Source: Terrimonas_A sp051954695 (GTDB lineage: Bacteria > Bacteroidota > Bacteroidia > Chitinophagales > Chitinophagaceae). Taken from it: a stretch of DNA of 64,000 nt. The stretch is from positions 145,822 to 209,821 of the forward strand of contig JBQCHL010000007.1 of NCBI GenBank assembly GCA_051954695.1, in the 5' to 3' direction. Made by a program: the position numbers and the translations under genes. A model generated the notes under the pieces. The model was not told the DNA's origin and searched no databases. It saw only the letters and a list, made by a program, of their open reading frames with translations. Of the stretch, positions 1 to 8,494 are shown one piece after another (position 1 is the first letter of the stretch; every line of letters starts with the position of its first letter).

Positions 1-817
1 AAGGCACTTCTGTGATAATGATCTGTTCGCGACCACTGGGTTTTGCATCAATATGCAAGCGGCCTCTCAGCACTACACGTCCCCTGCCGAAATGCATGGC
101 AGCCTTCACTCCTTCCATTCCGTAGATGATACCGGCTGTAGGGAAATCAGGTGCTTTTACATATTGCATCAACTCATCGATCGTGATCTCGCGATTGTCG
201 ATATAGGCAACACAACCATCGATCACTTCGGAAAGGTTATGCGGCATCATGTTAGTAGCCATACCTACAGCAATGCCGCTACTGCCATTGATCAGCAGTT
301 GTGGGATGCGGGTAGGCAGTATGGACGGTTCCTTTTCGGAGTCGTCAAAATTGAGTTGGAAATCTACCGTGTCTTTTTCGATATCATCAAGCATATGCTC
401 GCCAAGGCGGTCGAGCCTTACTTCGGTATACCTCATTGCTGCGGGATCATCACCATCCTGGTTACCGAAATTACCCTGGCCATCAACCAGTGTATAACGC
501 ATGTTCCATTCCTGCGCAAGACGGGCCATGGCAAAATAAACAGAAGAATCACCATGCGGGTGATATTTACCCAACACCTCACCTACCACACGCGCTGATT
601 TTTTATAAGGCTTGTTATGGTTCAGCCCAAGCTCATTCATCGCATATAAAATGCGCCTGTGCACCGGCTTGAAGCCATCTCTTACATCCGGCAGGGCCCG
701 TCCCACTATCACCGACATTGAATAATCGATGTACGCGGTCTTCATCTGCTCCTCGATATTTACCGGAATAATGCGGTCAATATCATTCGTTTCCTGAGGT
801 CCAAAATTCTCTTCCAT
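1..817 (-). CDS. gyrA: DNA gyrase subunit A, 5' part (runs off left edge)
   Basis: ATP-dependent type II topoisomerase subunit that cuts and rejoins DNA and introduces negative supercoils with GyrB. About 272 codons are visible from ATG at 817; the rest lies beyond base 1. The N-terminus has the family pattern IDYSMSVIVGRALPDVRDG and then KPVHRRILYAM, the QRDR stretch GKYHPHGDSSVY, and AAMRYTEVRL with the catalytic tyrosine at about residue 130. The two QRDR positions that matter for quinolones (E. coli S83 and D87) are Ser91 and Phe95 here; Phe at the second is unusual to my knowledge. ParC is excluded by the GyrA-type N-terminus. It is divergent from the GYF-like gene at 1045. Confidence 0.97.
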   Translation of the reverse strand, partial: MEENFGPQETNDIDRIIPVNIEEQMKTAYIDYSMSVIVGRALPDVRDGFKPVHRRILYAMNELGLNHNKPYKKSARVVGEVLGKYHPHGDSSVYFAMARLAQEWNMRYTLVDGQGNFGNQDGDDPAAMRYTEVRLDRLGEHMLDDIEKDTVDFQLNFDDSEKEPSILPTRIPQLLINGSSGIAVGMATNMMPHNLSEVIDGCVAYIDNREITIDELMQYVKAPDFPTAGIIYGMEGVKAAMHFGRGRVVLRGRLHIDAKPSGREQIIITEVP

Positions 818-847
818 AATTATTAGGGATCTTTGTTATTTACCCTT

Positions 848-876
848 CAAAATCAAGGCTTTTAAGGGCTTGCAAA
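848..876 (-). promoter_or_regulatory. possible gyrA promoter
   Basis: On the minus strand TTTG (873-876), 17 bases, then TGATTTTG (848-855) approximates the Bacteroidota -33/-7 pair TTTG/TAnnTTTG with one mismatch. It would give a leader of about 26 nt for gyrA. Inference from pattern only. Confidence 0.3.
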
Positions 877-1044
877 TCTACTTTTTTTGGGGCGCAAAAC
901 CTGACAAACAAAACTGTTTTTTGCCCTATTTTTCCACGGCTGTGGATTATTGTGCAACAACAGGAAAATAGGAGTTTTATAACATCCTCTTTGCACTTGA
1001 CGGCACAGATTTTACGTTGTGTTAGTCTACCAATAGAGAATGTT

Positions 1045-2466
1045 ATGGTAAACTATCTTCTTCTGCGCGACAACAAGGAAACAGGGCCATTCTCCCTGGA
1101 AGACTTGTTAAAAATGGGTCTGAAAGCCTATGACCTGGTTTGGATCCCCGGCAAAAGTGCGGCCTGGCGCTATCCCTGTGAAATTGATGAATTGAAGCCT
1201 TATGCCCCGGAAGTGGAAGAACAGCCTTTTGACCGCTTCTTTAAAAAGCCTGCCACTACCCAGCAAACAGAGGCGGTACCATCCCCTGTTCCCCAGGCAG
1301 AAATCCCCGCAGCACATCAGGCGTATGCACCTAAGGTTGCTGTTGAACAGCAACAGAAATATGTGGCTAAGAAATCAGTGTTCGTGACCCTCCCCAATCA
1401 GCTTGCTGAAAAGAAAACGGCCGCAATGCCGAAGCCAGCCCCCGTTCCGAAGCCCACGCCCACTCCAATACCGGATTATACCGCAACAGATCTGAATGAA
1501 ACTATCAGCATTACAGAAAATCCTGTTGCCAAAATAAAGTATTCGCAGCCCCTTGATGAGATTAAGGAAATGTATGTAAAAACACTCAGGGAAAGGAAAG
1601 AAAGGATCGCAAGAAAAAGCTTTTTGAAAGTAAACCTGAAAAGAGCTGCTGTTGTAAGCGGGTTGATCGGGATCGGTGTACTGGCAGGATTTATCCTTCA
1701 GTCGAAGCCGGCATCGGATAGCCATCTTGCACAAAAACCGTCTTCTGTGGCAAGCACGGTCCTTGCAGAACATACTCCCCCTGCTGGACTTGAACCAGCG
1801 ACCGACTCAGTATCAGAGCAATCTGCAGCTGTTACATCCGAATCACCACTTCAGCAAAAGCAGGAGCCCATTCACCAACCGCAGACTTCATCGCCAGCAC
1901 CATCTATGAACAATGAAGATCTTCCCGCAGAAAAAGAGGTTATCGTTCCTCCTTCAAAAGCAAAAGCAATAATGCCTGCTCCACAATTAAAAGAGGAACC
2001 GGTTATTGCCCAGCAGGATTATATGGCAGCAGATAAAGATCCTGTAAGTGGTGAAAGAACACGCGCAGTAAGGTCATCCGAACAAAAAGAGAACCCGGAA
2101 AGAAAAACAGCATCTGTTACACCTGACCGTTCTTCTTCTCCGGAAAGAATGCTTCCCGGTTGGGGCAACCAGGTAACTGTTAGCAGCAATGATTACAAAC
2201 GTGTGGCGTTAGGCGGCATCCGCAACCTGGAGCTGACTGTAACCAACCATTCCAAATACAATCTTGACCAGGTAACAGTGGAATTGCAATATATCAAACC
2301 CAATGAACAGCCTGTCAAAACTGAAATGATACAATTCAAATCTATTTCTTCGAATGAATCTGCTACCGTACGTGTTCCTGATACAAACCGTGGAATAAGA
2401 GTGGAATTTAAGATAGTAAGAATAGGCAGCAGGCAGGCGAATGATCTGGCTGTAGGAAACCGTTAA
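1045..2466 (+). CDS. GYF_2-like domain protein with one membrane span
   Basis: 473 aa. I do not recognise a named family for the whole protein. Residues 1-55 (MVNYLLLRDNKETGPFSLED, then a WIPGKSAAWRYP stretch) resemble GYF_2/DUF4339 domains, which read as peptide-binding modules. A Pro/Gln/Lys-rich linker follows, then one hydrophobic span at about 200-220, a long low-complexity Ser/Pro/Glu-rich region, and a folded C-terminal domain of about 95 residues that looks like a beta-sandwich (from WGNQVTVSSNDYKRV). The ATG at 1045 is chosen over an in-frame GTG at 952 because homology-like sequence begins there. The likely topology is cytoplasmic N-terminus and periplasmic C-terminus. It ends in a strong terminator at 2471. 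Confidence 0.75.
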   Translation: MVNYLLLRDNKETGPFSLEDLLKMGLKAYDLVWIPGKSAAWRYPCEIDELKPYAPEVEEQPFDRFFKKPATTQQTEAVPSPVPQAEIPAAHQAYAPKVAVEQQQKYVAKKSVFVTLPNQLAEKKTAAMPKPAPVPKPTPTPIPDYTATDLNETISITENPVAKIKYSQPLDEIKEMYVKTLRERKERIARKSFLKVNLKRAAVVSGLIGIGVLAGFILQSKPASDSHLAQKPSSVASTVLAEHTPPAGLEPATDSVSEQSAAVTSESPLQQKQEPIHQPQTSSPAPSMNNEDLPAEKEVIVPPSKAKAIMPAPQLKEEPVIAQQDYMAADKDPVSGERTRAVRSSEQKENPERKTASVTPDRSSSPERMLPGWGNQVTVSSNDYKRVALGGIRNLELTVTNHSKYNLDQVTVELQYIKPNEQPVKTEMIQFKSISSNESATVRVPDTNRGIRVEFKIVRIGSRQANDLAVGNR

Positions 2467-2470
2467 TTTA

Positions 2471-2502
2471 TTAGAGAGTCTTGCTGATGCAAGACTCTCT
2501 AA
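2471..2502. terminator. bidirectional terminator hairpin
   Basis: Perfect 14-bp stem (TTAGAGAGTCTTGC and its complement) with a TGAT loop lies between two convergent genes and is followed by a T-rich stretch. It probably ends transcripts from both sides. Confidence 0.85.
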
Positions 2503-2507
2503 TGATT

Positions 2508-3080
2508 TTATTTACCAAAAGTATAAAAGATACCTGCCTGTATCACACTGTTCTTGAAATCAGGATCAATATTAGAACCACTGAAATCACCCACTTTTGA
2601 AAGCCCTGCCATGTAACGGGCTCCTATACCAAATCCTCCAACAGTTTGGAATCCGAGGCCTGCACCAATAGAAAGATCAAGCCCTTTTGCAAAATCGTTG
2701 ATGGTTTGATTACCGATATTTTCATCGATCTTGAAACCGAACTGTGGTCCTGCTTCCAGGTAAAACCCTCCACCTGTTTTGAATTTGGCCATAATAGGCA
2801 CAGTGATATAAGTCAGCTTCCAATCATAGCTGCCGCTCACATCCTCTGCTTTTGCACCTTGCGTTGATACCATTGCTTCAGGCTGTATGGAAAATGCTCC
2901 GAACCCAATGTTCAGGAAGCCACCAGCATGAAATCCTATCAATGCTTTTTTATCAACTGAACTGAAATCACCACCGGTGAAATTGGAGACGTTGACGCCT
3001 GCTTTCAGACCGCCGGTAAGATTTTGGCTGTAACCGGTCATACCGGTCAGCAGCAATACAGCTACAAATACTTTTTTCAT
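2508..3080 (-). CDS. outer membrane beta-barrel (porin family) protein
   Basis: 190 aa with a cleavable signal peptide (MKKVFVAVLLLTGMTGYSQ) followed by LTGGLKAGVNVSNFTG and alternating amphipathic strands, ending in the outer-membrane-type aromatic C-terminus GIFYTFGK. This is the PorT/OMP_b-brl_2 pattern of small eight-stranded barrels that are abundant in Bacteroidota. The ligand or partner is unknown. It is monocistronic, with a shared terminator downstream. Confidence 0.85.
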   Translation of the reverse strand: MKKVFVAVLLLTGMTGYSQNLTGGLKAGVNVSNFTGGDFSSVDKKALIGFHAGGFLNIGFGAFSIQPEAMVSTQGAKAEDVSGSYDWKLTYITVPIMAKFKTGGGFYLEAGPQFGFKIDENIGNQTINDFAKGLDLSIGAGLGFQTVGGFGIGARYMAGLSKVGDFSGSNIDPDFKNSVIQAGIFYTFGK

Positions 3081-3232
3081 CTGTTAATTTTTAATGGTTA
3101 AAATTGCCATATGGAACTTACCAGACACTCTCTGCGATAAGTGTGCTGAATCCTTATGGCTCATTTCATAAAGTTTTGTTTTAGTAATGCCTAGGGGTTC
3201 CAAATAAAATGCCAAGGGTTTTAACTATTTAA

Positions 3233-3240
3233 GATATTTG
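3233..3240 (+). promoter_or_regulatory. -7-like element 4 nt before the start
   Basis: GATATTTG (one mismatch to TAnnTTTG) ends exactly four bases before the ATG at 3245, so a transcript from it would be leaderless. The same spacing recurs before recF, the DUF721 gene and lipA. Confidence 0.4.
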
Positions 3241-3244
3241 TTAC

Positions 3245-4561
3245 ATGAAGAAAATACTTTTATTCGGGGCAGGCAAATCCGCTACGGTTTTAATCGACTA
3301 TTTGTTACAGCATGCAGGCACAGAAAACTGGAAACTTGTAGTAGCAGATGCCAACCTGCAGCTGGCCCTTGAAAAGATCAACCACTCCCCTTCCGGCGAA
3401 GCCGTTTCTTTTGATATCCGTGATGCCGGTAAACGCAGCCAATACATCAGCGAAGCTGATCTTGTGATTTCCATGCTGCCACCGGTGCTGCACAATACCG
3501 TTGCGAAAGACTGTTTACAACTCGGCAAAAGCCTGCTCACGGCTTCTTATGTTGACAATGAAATGCGCTCCATAGCTGCTGCAATCAAAGACAAAGGTCT
3601 TATTTTTCTTTGCGAAATGGGACTCGATCCGGGCATCGATCACATGAGCGCAATGAAGATCATTGATGGCATCCGGAAAAAAGGGGGAAAAATAACCTCA
3701 TTCCGTTCCCATTGCGGCGGGCTCGTTGCACCCGAAAGCGATAACAATCCCTGGCATTATAAGATAAGCTGGAACTCACGAAATATCATCCTGGCCGGAA
3801 AAGCAGGTGCTCATTACCGGGAAAACGGTAAAGATGTACAATTGCCTTATGAAGAATTATTTACTCCCGGCCGTTTGGTGACAGTACCAGGACATGATGC
3901 ATTCAGTTGGTATCCCAACCGCGATTCATTAAGCTATGCGCCACTGTATGGTTTGGAAGATACTACTACATTCATCCGCACCACTCTCCGCCATCCCGAT
4001 TTTATGCATGGCTGGAAACATGTCGTTGATCTGAAACTTACCGATGAAACACCCGCTTATCAAAGTGATGGTAAAAGTTTGCAGGAATTGTTCCGCGAGC
4101 ACCTGAACAAACATGGTTTTGGTCAATGGGTGAACCAACAGATACAGGAAGCCGGCCTTACCTCCAAACAATTCTTATTCCTTGGACTGGAAGATAAAAA
4201 TACACTGGTGAATAAAGGACTTTGCAGTGCTGCAGACCTATTGCAGGTAGCAGTGGAAACCAAGTTAAGCCTGCAACCGGAAGACAAGGACATGATCGTT
4301 ATGCTGCACGAATTTGGCTATGAAGAAGCCGGCAAACCTGCAAATATTCAAAGCTCATTGGTGGTGAAGGGTGAAGACAGTTTAAGAACAGCTATGGCCA
4401 AAACAGTAGGATTGCCATTGGCTATCGCTGCAAAGCTCATTCTCAGGGGAACATTGAAACTGACCGGGCTGCATATTCCCACAGATAAAGAAATATACGA
4501 GCCAGTGTTAAAGGAGTTGGCTGAAAACGAGATCAGTTTTGTAGAAAGCGATGCCGGTTGA
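3245..4561 (+). CDS. saccharopine dehydrogenase family protein
   Basis: 438 aa, NAD(P)-dependent oxidoreductase. The N-terminal Rossmann motif is LLFGAGKSATVLIDYLL at residues 5-21. The catalytic half contains CEMGLDPGIDHMSA and FRSHCGGLVAPESDNNPWHYK, typical of the saccharopine reductase/dehydrogenase (glutamate-forming) group. Homologues act in lysine metabolism by interconverting saccharopine and aminoadipate semialdehyde plus glutamate; the direction and substrate here are inferred only. No other lysine gene is adjacent. It converges on the ChaN-like gene with a 7-bp gap. Confidence 0.88.
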   Translation: MKKILLFGAGKSATVLIDYLLQHAGTENWKLVVADANLQLALEKINHSPSGEAVSFDIRDAGKRSQYISEADLVISMLPPVLHNTVAKDCLQLGKSLLTASYVDNEMRSIAAAIKDKGLIFLCEMGLDPGIDHMSAMKIIDGIRKKGGKITSFRSHCGGLVAPESDNNPWHYKISWNSRNIILAGKAGAHYRENGKDVQLPYEELFTPGRLVTVPGHDAFSWYPNRDSLSYAPLYGLEDTTTFIRTTLRHPDFMHGWKHVVDLKLTDETPAYQSDGKSLQELFREHLNKHGFGQWVNQQIQEAGLTSKQFLFLGLEDKNTLVNKGLCSAADLLQVAVETKLSLQPEDKDMIVMLHEFGYEEAGKPANIQSSLVVKGEDSLRTAMAKTVGLPLAIAAKLILRGTLKLTGLHIPTDKEIYEPVLKELAENEISFVESDAG

Positions 4562-4568
4562 GCATTCT

Positions 4569-5891
4569 TTATTTCACTTCCCGGTCCCTGACATTTAATT
4601 CCTTGTAACCAACATCCCTGAACACAAGTTTATATTTACCTGGTTTCAGGTAAAGGCTGTAATAGCCATAATCAGAAGTAATATAGGTTTGATCAGCAGG
4701 TATGATCTTTCCTAATGGCTGGCGGTTATATTCATCTTCATAATAAGCTTGTACCAGGAACAATGATTTCTCCTGCGGAGAAATGGTCACTTCCTTTCTT
4801 TCACCATTTAAAGAAAACCAGGTGGGCCTGTTGTTTTTATACACAGAAGGCGGATGCACTATATAAATATCATACCCTTCCCGCTCAATCAGCTTTACAG
4901 GATTCCTGTTCTTCAGAAGCACTACCGGTTCATCGATATTGACCCTTTGCATCAATGCATCATAGTATAAACGGCCATATTCATAACTGCTGCCTTCGGT
5001 GAACAGCACCTGGTTGATGGTCAGAGGATCGATCCCGCTTAATTTTTTAAATGCCAGGCCCATTGGAATATACTCATCACCGAGGCCTGCTTCTGAAATA
5101 TGCCCATACCCTGCGTGCACAAGGATCCTGGCTTTGGGATCATGTTTGATCACTTCATAGATATGCGCAGCCTGTGCGGAATCCCTTTGTGTGGGAGTAT
5201 GCTTATAAGCAATTGTGTCTTCATAAGGAACAAGCGTATATCCCAATGATAATGCCTTTCTGATCAACTCACCTGCAACCGGTTCTTTTGTGTAGAAGCC
5301 TGTTTTATCATTCAATTGCTGCAAGGAACGGTCAGGGGAATTATTCAGCATCTCCATGGCGAGATAACGGAATCCTTCTTTATACAGATCCTCCAGCAAG
5401 CTGTAGGTGAAAGCACGGTGCTGGGGCTTATTATGTGCTTCATTGATCATCACTACCTGTGCATCCAAAGCTCTTCCTGTTACGTAGGCAGCCGCATTGA
5501 TGGATTGAAGATCACGAAGCTGCTGTATTTCCTGCCGGATAAACTCTCTTGAGCTACGCTGTGTGGTATCATAAGATTTTACACCATAATAATCCGTCAT
5601 ACGCATGTCTCCAACAAAAGAAAGGAACTGGCTGAAATTATCATAAAAGAAATCCTGACCATCTCCCTGTTTCCTGAATTTATCTTCCCAGCCAATGGCT
5701 TGGTAAAGGGGATATAAATAATGAATGCCCTCTTTGATCGTGTTGGTAAGATATGTGATGGCAGAATCTTCTTTCCCCGGCGTTTGCGTGGCAGTAAAAC
5801 GACGGATCTGCTCAAAAGGCGTGGACGACTGTTGCGCCTGTATTCCTCCCCACCAAAGGGAAACCAATAAAACAAGAAAAAACTTTTGCAT
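4569..5891 (-). CDS. secreted ChaN/EreA-like superfamily protein
   Basis: 440 aa with a signal peptide (MQKFFLVLLVSLWWGGIQAQ), so periplasmic or exported. The core has VVMINEAHNKPQHRAF followed by YLAMEML, and later ILVHAGYGHISE; this spacing of Glu/His motifs recalls the EreA/ChaN-like/TraB (TIKI-type) fold of erythromycin esterases and haem-binding ChaN. The final 60 residues, with LKPGKYKLVFRDVGYKEL, look like a small carboxypeptidase-regulatory beta-sandwich. The enzymatic activity and substrate are not predictable; resistance should not be assumed. Single gene between a dehydrogenase and a sirtuin. Confidence 0.6.
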   Translation of the reverse strand: MQKFFLVLLVSLWWGGIQAQQSSTPFEQIRRFTATQTPGKEDSAITYLTNTIKEGIHYLYPLYQAIGWEDKFRKQGDGQDFFYDNFSQFLSFVGDMRMTDYYGVKSYDTTQRSSREFIRQEIQQLRDLQSINAAAYVTGRALDAQVVMINEAHNKPQHRAFTYSLLEDLYKEGFRYLAMEMLNNSPDRSLQQLNDKTGFYTKEPVAGELIRKALSLGYTLVPYEDTIAYKHTPTQRDSAQAAHIYEVIKHDPKARILVHAGYGHISEAGLGDEYIPMGLAFKKLSGIDPLTINQVLFTEGSSYEYGRLYYDALMQRVNIDEPVVLLKNRNPVKLIEREGYDIYIVHPPSVYKNNRPTWFSLNGERKEVTISPQEKSLFLVQAYYEDEYNRQPLGKIIPADQTYITSDYGYYSLYLKPGKYKLVFRDVGYKELNVRDREVK

Positions 5892-5944
5892 ACCTGGATA
5901 TTCGCCGCAATATTAAGGAGGCGGCTGTTAGTGAAAGCCTAAAG

Positions 5945-6646
5945 TTAGTCAGGCAACTGAGCCAGCAACCTGGCCAATTCGGCAACTCCTTCCGTAGCAG
6001 GCTTTTCAATCAATGTAAGATTATCCATGGATGATGTGTAAGGTATTTTTTTGTCGATAATAAATTTGGGCGTGTGCTCTGCTACATAATGCACAAGACC
6101 TGCTGCAGGATAAACCACCAGTGAAGTCCCTATTACCACAAAGATATCTGCTGCATGAATTATAGGAATGGCTTCTTCCATTTTCGGCACCGGCTCTTCA
6201 AACCAGACAATGGCCGGCCTTAACTGATGACCCTGCTTATCTTTATCTCCCAGCTTCATATCTCCACGGATCTCATACAACGTCTCTTCATCCCTTTCAC
6301 TTCGCATCTTGAATATTTCGCCATGCAAATGCACAACCCGCGAAGAGCCGGCTCTTTCATGCAGATCATCTATATTTTGCGTAACGATAGTGACATTATA
6401 ATCCTTTTCCAGCTCAGCCAAACCAATATGCGCAGCATTAGGAAGGGCTTCTGCCACATTCTGGCGGCGCATATTGTAAAAGTCAAGCACTAATTGCGGA
6501 TTACGTCTCCATGCTCCCGGAGTAGCGACTTCTCTTACATCATAGCCTTCCCATAAACCATCACTGTCACGAAAGGTTTTTAATCCGCTTTCTGCACTTA
6601 CTCCTGCACCGGAGAGAACGACCAGGTGTTTCCTTTGCTTTGCCAA
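5945..6646 (-). CDS. Sir2-family NAD-dependent protein deacylase, no zinc cysteines
   Basis: 233 aa. NAD+-dependent lysine deacylase of the CobB/SIRT5 class. Visible motifs: GAGVSAESG (13-21), TFRD, TQNID (89-93) and LHG with catalytic His108. Tyr57 and Arg60 in FYNMRR match the YxxR pair that binds acidic acyl groups such as succinyl in class III enzymes. The odd points are that the protein has no cysteine at all, so the usual four-Cys zinc site is absent, and that the common WFGE motif reads WFEE at 148-151. The insert between His108 and WFEE has normal length, so the module is changed rather than deleted. Confidence 0.9.
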   Translation of the reverse strand: MAKQRKHLVVLSGAGVSAESGLKTFRDSDGLWEGYDVREVATPGAWRRNPQLVLDFYNMRRQNVAEALPNAAHIGLAELEKDYNVTIVTQNIDDLHERAGSSRVVHLHGEIFKMRSERDEETLYEIRGDMKLGDKDKQGHQLRPAIVWFEEPVPKMEEAIPIIHAADIFVVIGTSLVVYPAAGLVHYVAEHTPKFIIDKKIPYTSSMDNLTLIEKPATEGVAELARLLAQLPD

Positions 6647-6802
6647 GAGATTTTGTTTTTGGAAAATTAATTCAGAAACAGAAAGAGAGCAGGTTTAAAA
6701 AAACGGTAAATCGTGTTTTTTCCTGGTTTCTAATACGAAATCTATTATTCCTGATGAAAGTAATAATGAAGTTCGGCTACTACATTAAATGATCAGCTAT
6801 TG

Positions 6803-7213
6803 TTATTGCTCTCCTGCCATTTTCATAACGGTCTCCCATTCCTTGTCCGTTACCGGCTGAACAGATAAACGGCCAAGCCTTACCAAAGCCATATCCGCGA
6901 GTTCCTTTTTAGTTTTGATCTCCGTCAGCCCTACAGGCTTCTTCAATTTTTTATATGGAGCAAAATCAACAGCCACCCATGCTTCTTCAGATGTGGTTGG
7001 GTCCTGGTAGGCTTCCTTTACCACTTTTGCTATACCCACGATCTCCAGCCCTTCATTGCTATGATAAAAAAAAGCGAGATCTCCTTTCTTCATTGCTTTG
7101 AGATGATTGCGCGCTGCATAATTGCGCACACCATCCCAAAAAGTCTTTTTATCCTTCTCCAACTGCTCCCACGAATAAGTGGAGGGTTCTGATTTGATAA
7201 GCCAGTATGCCAT
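6803..7213 (-). CDS. EVE domain-containing protein
   Basis: 136 aa, the whole protein is one EVE (PUA/YTH-like) domain: MAYWLIKSEPSTYSWEQL, then WDGVRNYAARNHLKAMKKGD and LAFFYHSN, the family signature. Such domains are thought to read modified bases in DNA or RNA. The usual length is kept. It lies 42 bp downstream of the LutA-like gene on the same strand, so it may be the last gene of that unit. No restriction gene is nearby. Confidence 0.92.
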   Translation of the reverse strand: MAYWLIKSEPSTYSWEQLEKDKKTFWDGVRNYAARNHLKAMKKGDLAFFYHSNEGLEIVGIAKVVKEAYQDPTTSEEAWVAVDFAPYKKLKKPVGLTEIKTKKELADMALVRLGRLSVQPVTDKEWETVMKMAGEQ

Positions 7214-7255
7214 ACATAAAACGGTTTATAGACTTCAAATTTAAGTGATCAATGA

Positions 7256-7975
7256 TCACCATCCATTGGCCAGCACATCTGCCAGGTGAAGCGTCTGGAG
7301 AGAATAGCCTTTGTGTTTGATATAGCCCTGCAGGTGCATCAGGCAGGAAAGATCGGTTGAGATCAGGTATTGGGCCTGGGTAGCCAGCGCATTCTCTACT
7401 TTTTGCTCGCCCATGCCAATGGAAATGGCTTCAAACTTCACGGCAAAAGTGCCGCCGAAACCGCAGCAGGTTTCCACATCATTCATTTCCGCCAGCTCAA
7501 GACCTTTTACATTGGAAAGCAGGCGGCGGGGCTCTGTCTTTATTTTGCATTCCCGCAAACCCGCACAGCTATCATGATAAGTTGCTTTACCATTCAGCAC
7601 GGCACCAAACTGTTCTACCTTCAACACCTGAACAAGGAATTCAGAAAATTCATAGATCCTTTTTCCCACATCCGTCACATCATGATGAAGGGAAGAGTTC
7701 TCAAAAAGCCTGGCATAGTAGTTCCTGACAAAGCCGACACAACTGGCACTTGGCGCCACTATGTAATCCGCTCCGCGGAAATCTTTCAGGAATTTGGTGC
7801 ACACTGATTTCGCCTCATCCCAAAAACCTGCGTTGAAAGCAGGCTGTCCGCAACAGGTCTGCTCAGGATTGTAAGAGACCGTACAACCCGCTTTTTCCAG
7901 CACTTTCACCATGTTGAAAGCTGTGTCGGGAAAAAGCTGATCCACAAAACAGGGAATAAAAATCTGTACGTTCAT
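7256..7975 (-). CDS. LutA/YkgE-like (Fe-S)-binding oxidoreductase subunit
   Basis: 239 aa from ATG at 7975 (a GTG six bases upstream is possible). It contains two CCG-type cysteine domains: PEQTCCGQPAFNAG early and DVETCCGFGGTFAVK late, with FIPCFVD at the N-terminus and TDLSCLMHLQGY at the end. This arrangement fits LutA of the lactate-oxidation complex LutABC, or the glycolate oxidase Fe-S subunit. No lutB or lutC is adjacent; the partners must be elsewhere if this is LutA. It follows ribH by 22 bp. Confidence 0.85.
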   Translation of the reverse strand: MNVQIFIPCFVDQLFPDTAFNMVKVLEKAGCTVSYNPEQTCCGQPAFNAGFWDEAKSVCTKFLKDFRGADYIVAPSASCVGFVRNYYARLFENSSLHHDVTDVGKRIYEFSEFLVQVLKVEQFGAVLNGKATYHDSCAGLRECKIKTEPRRLLSNVKGLELAEMNDVETCCGFGGTFAVKFEAISIGMGEQKVENALATQAQYLISTDLSCLMHLQGYIKHKGYSLQTLHLADVLANGW

Positions 7976-7997
7976 GCTCACCAGGTATCGAAAATCA

Positions 7998-8492
7998 TTA
8001 TTGAATTGATCTTTGTAAAGATATCATTTTCAGAGCAGTAATCGCAGCTTCTTCGCCCTTATGCCCATGCTTTCCACCGATCCTTTCGCGAGCCTGCTCT
8101 TCCGTGTTCACTGTAAGAACACCAAAAATAGTAGGCGCCGGCAATTGCAGGTTCAACTGCACTACTCCGTCCGTAACGGCTTTGCAGACGTAATCGAAAT
8201 GCGGCGTATCTCCTTTTATCACGCAGCCAAGCGCAATGAAAGCATCCGGCTTTTGCGCCGTGGTTTGCTCCCAGAAACACTTAATAGCAAAACTGATCTC
8301 TACTGCGCCGGGTACAGTCAGCACCACCACGGTCTTAACCTTGTGCCTGTTCAGCACCTCCACACAACCTTTTTCCAGCTCATCTATTATCGCTGCGTTC
8401 CATTCGGTTTTCACCAAAACGACACAGGCATCCTCCATTGGGAGAATGCCTGTGCCTGTATGTAATAATTTACTGTTCGCTATATCCGCCAT
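7998..8492 (-). CDS. ribH: 6,7-dimethyl-8-ribityllumazine synthase
   Basis: 164 aa. Condenses 5-amino-6-ribitylaminouracil with dihydroxybutanone phosphate, the penultimate step of riboflavin synthesis; assembles as pentamers or capsids. Family motifs are VPGAVEISFAIK, ALGCVIKGDTPHFDYVCKAV with the catalytic His, and KGEEAAITALKMI. Other rib genes are not in the window and no FMN riboswitch is seen upstream. Only 2 bp separate it from the upstream TPR gene, so the two are probably co-transcribed. Confidence 0.97.
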   Translation of the reverse strand: MADIANSKLLHTGTGILPMEDACVVLVKTEWNAAIIDELEKGCVEVLNRHKVKTVVVLTVPGAVEISFAIKCFWEQTTAQKPDAFIALGCVIKGDTPHFDYVCKAVTDGVVQLNLQLPAPTIFGVLTVNTEEQARERIGGKHGHKGEEAAITALKMISLQRSIQ

Positions 8493-8494
8493 GA

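Noticed and set aside
5945..6646. Considered a frameshift or assembly error removing the zinc module of the sirtuin
   Set aside because: The region between catalytic His and the WFEE motif has normal length and is in frame, so substitution is more likely than deletion.
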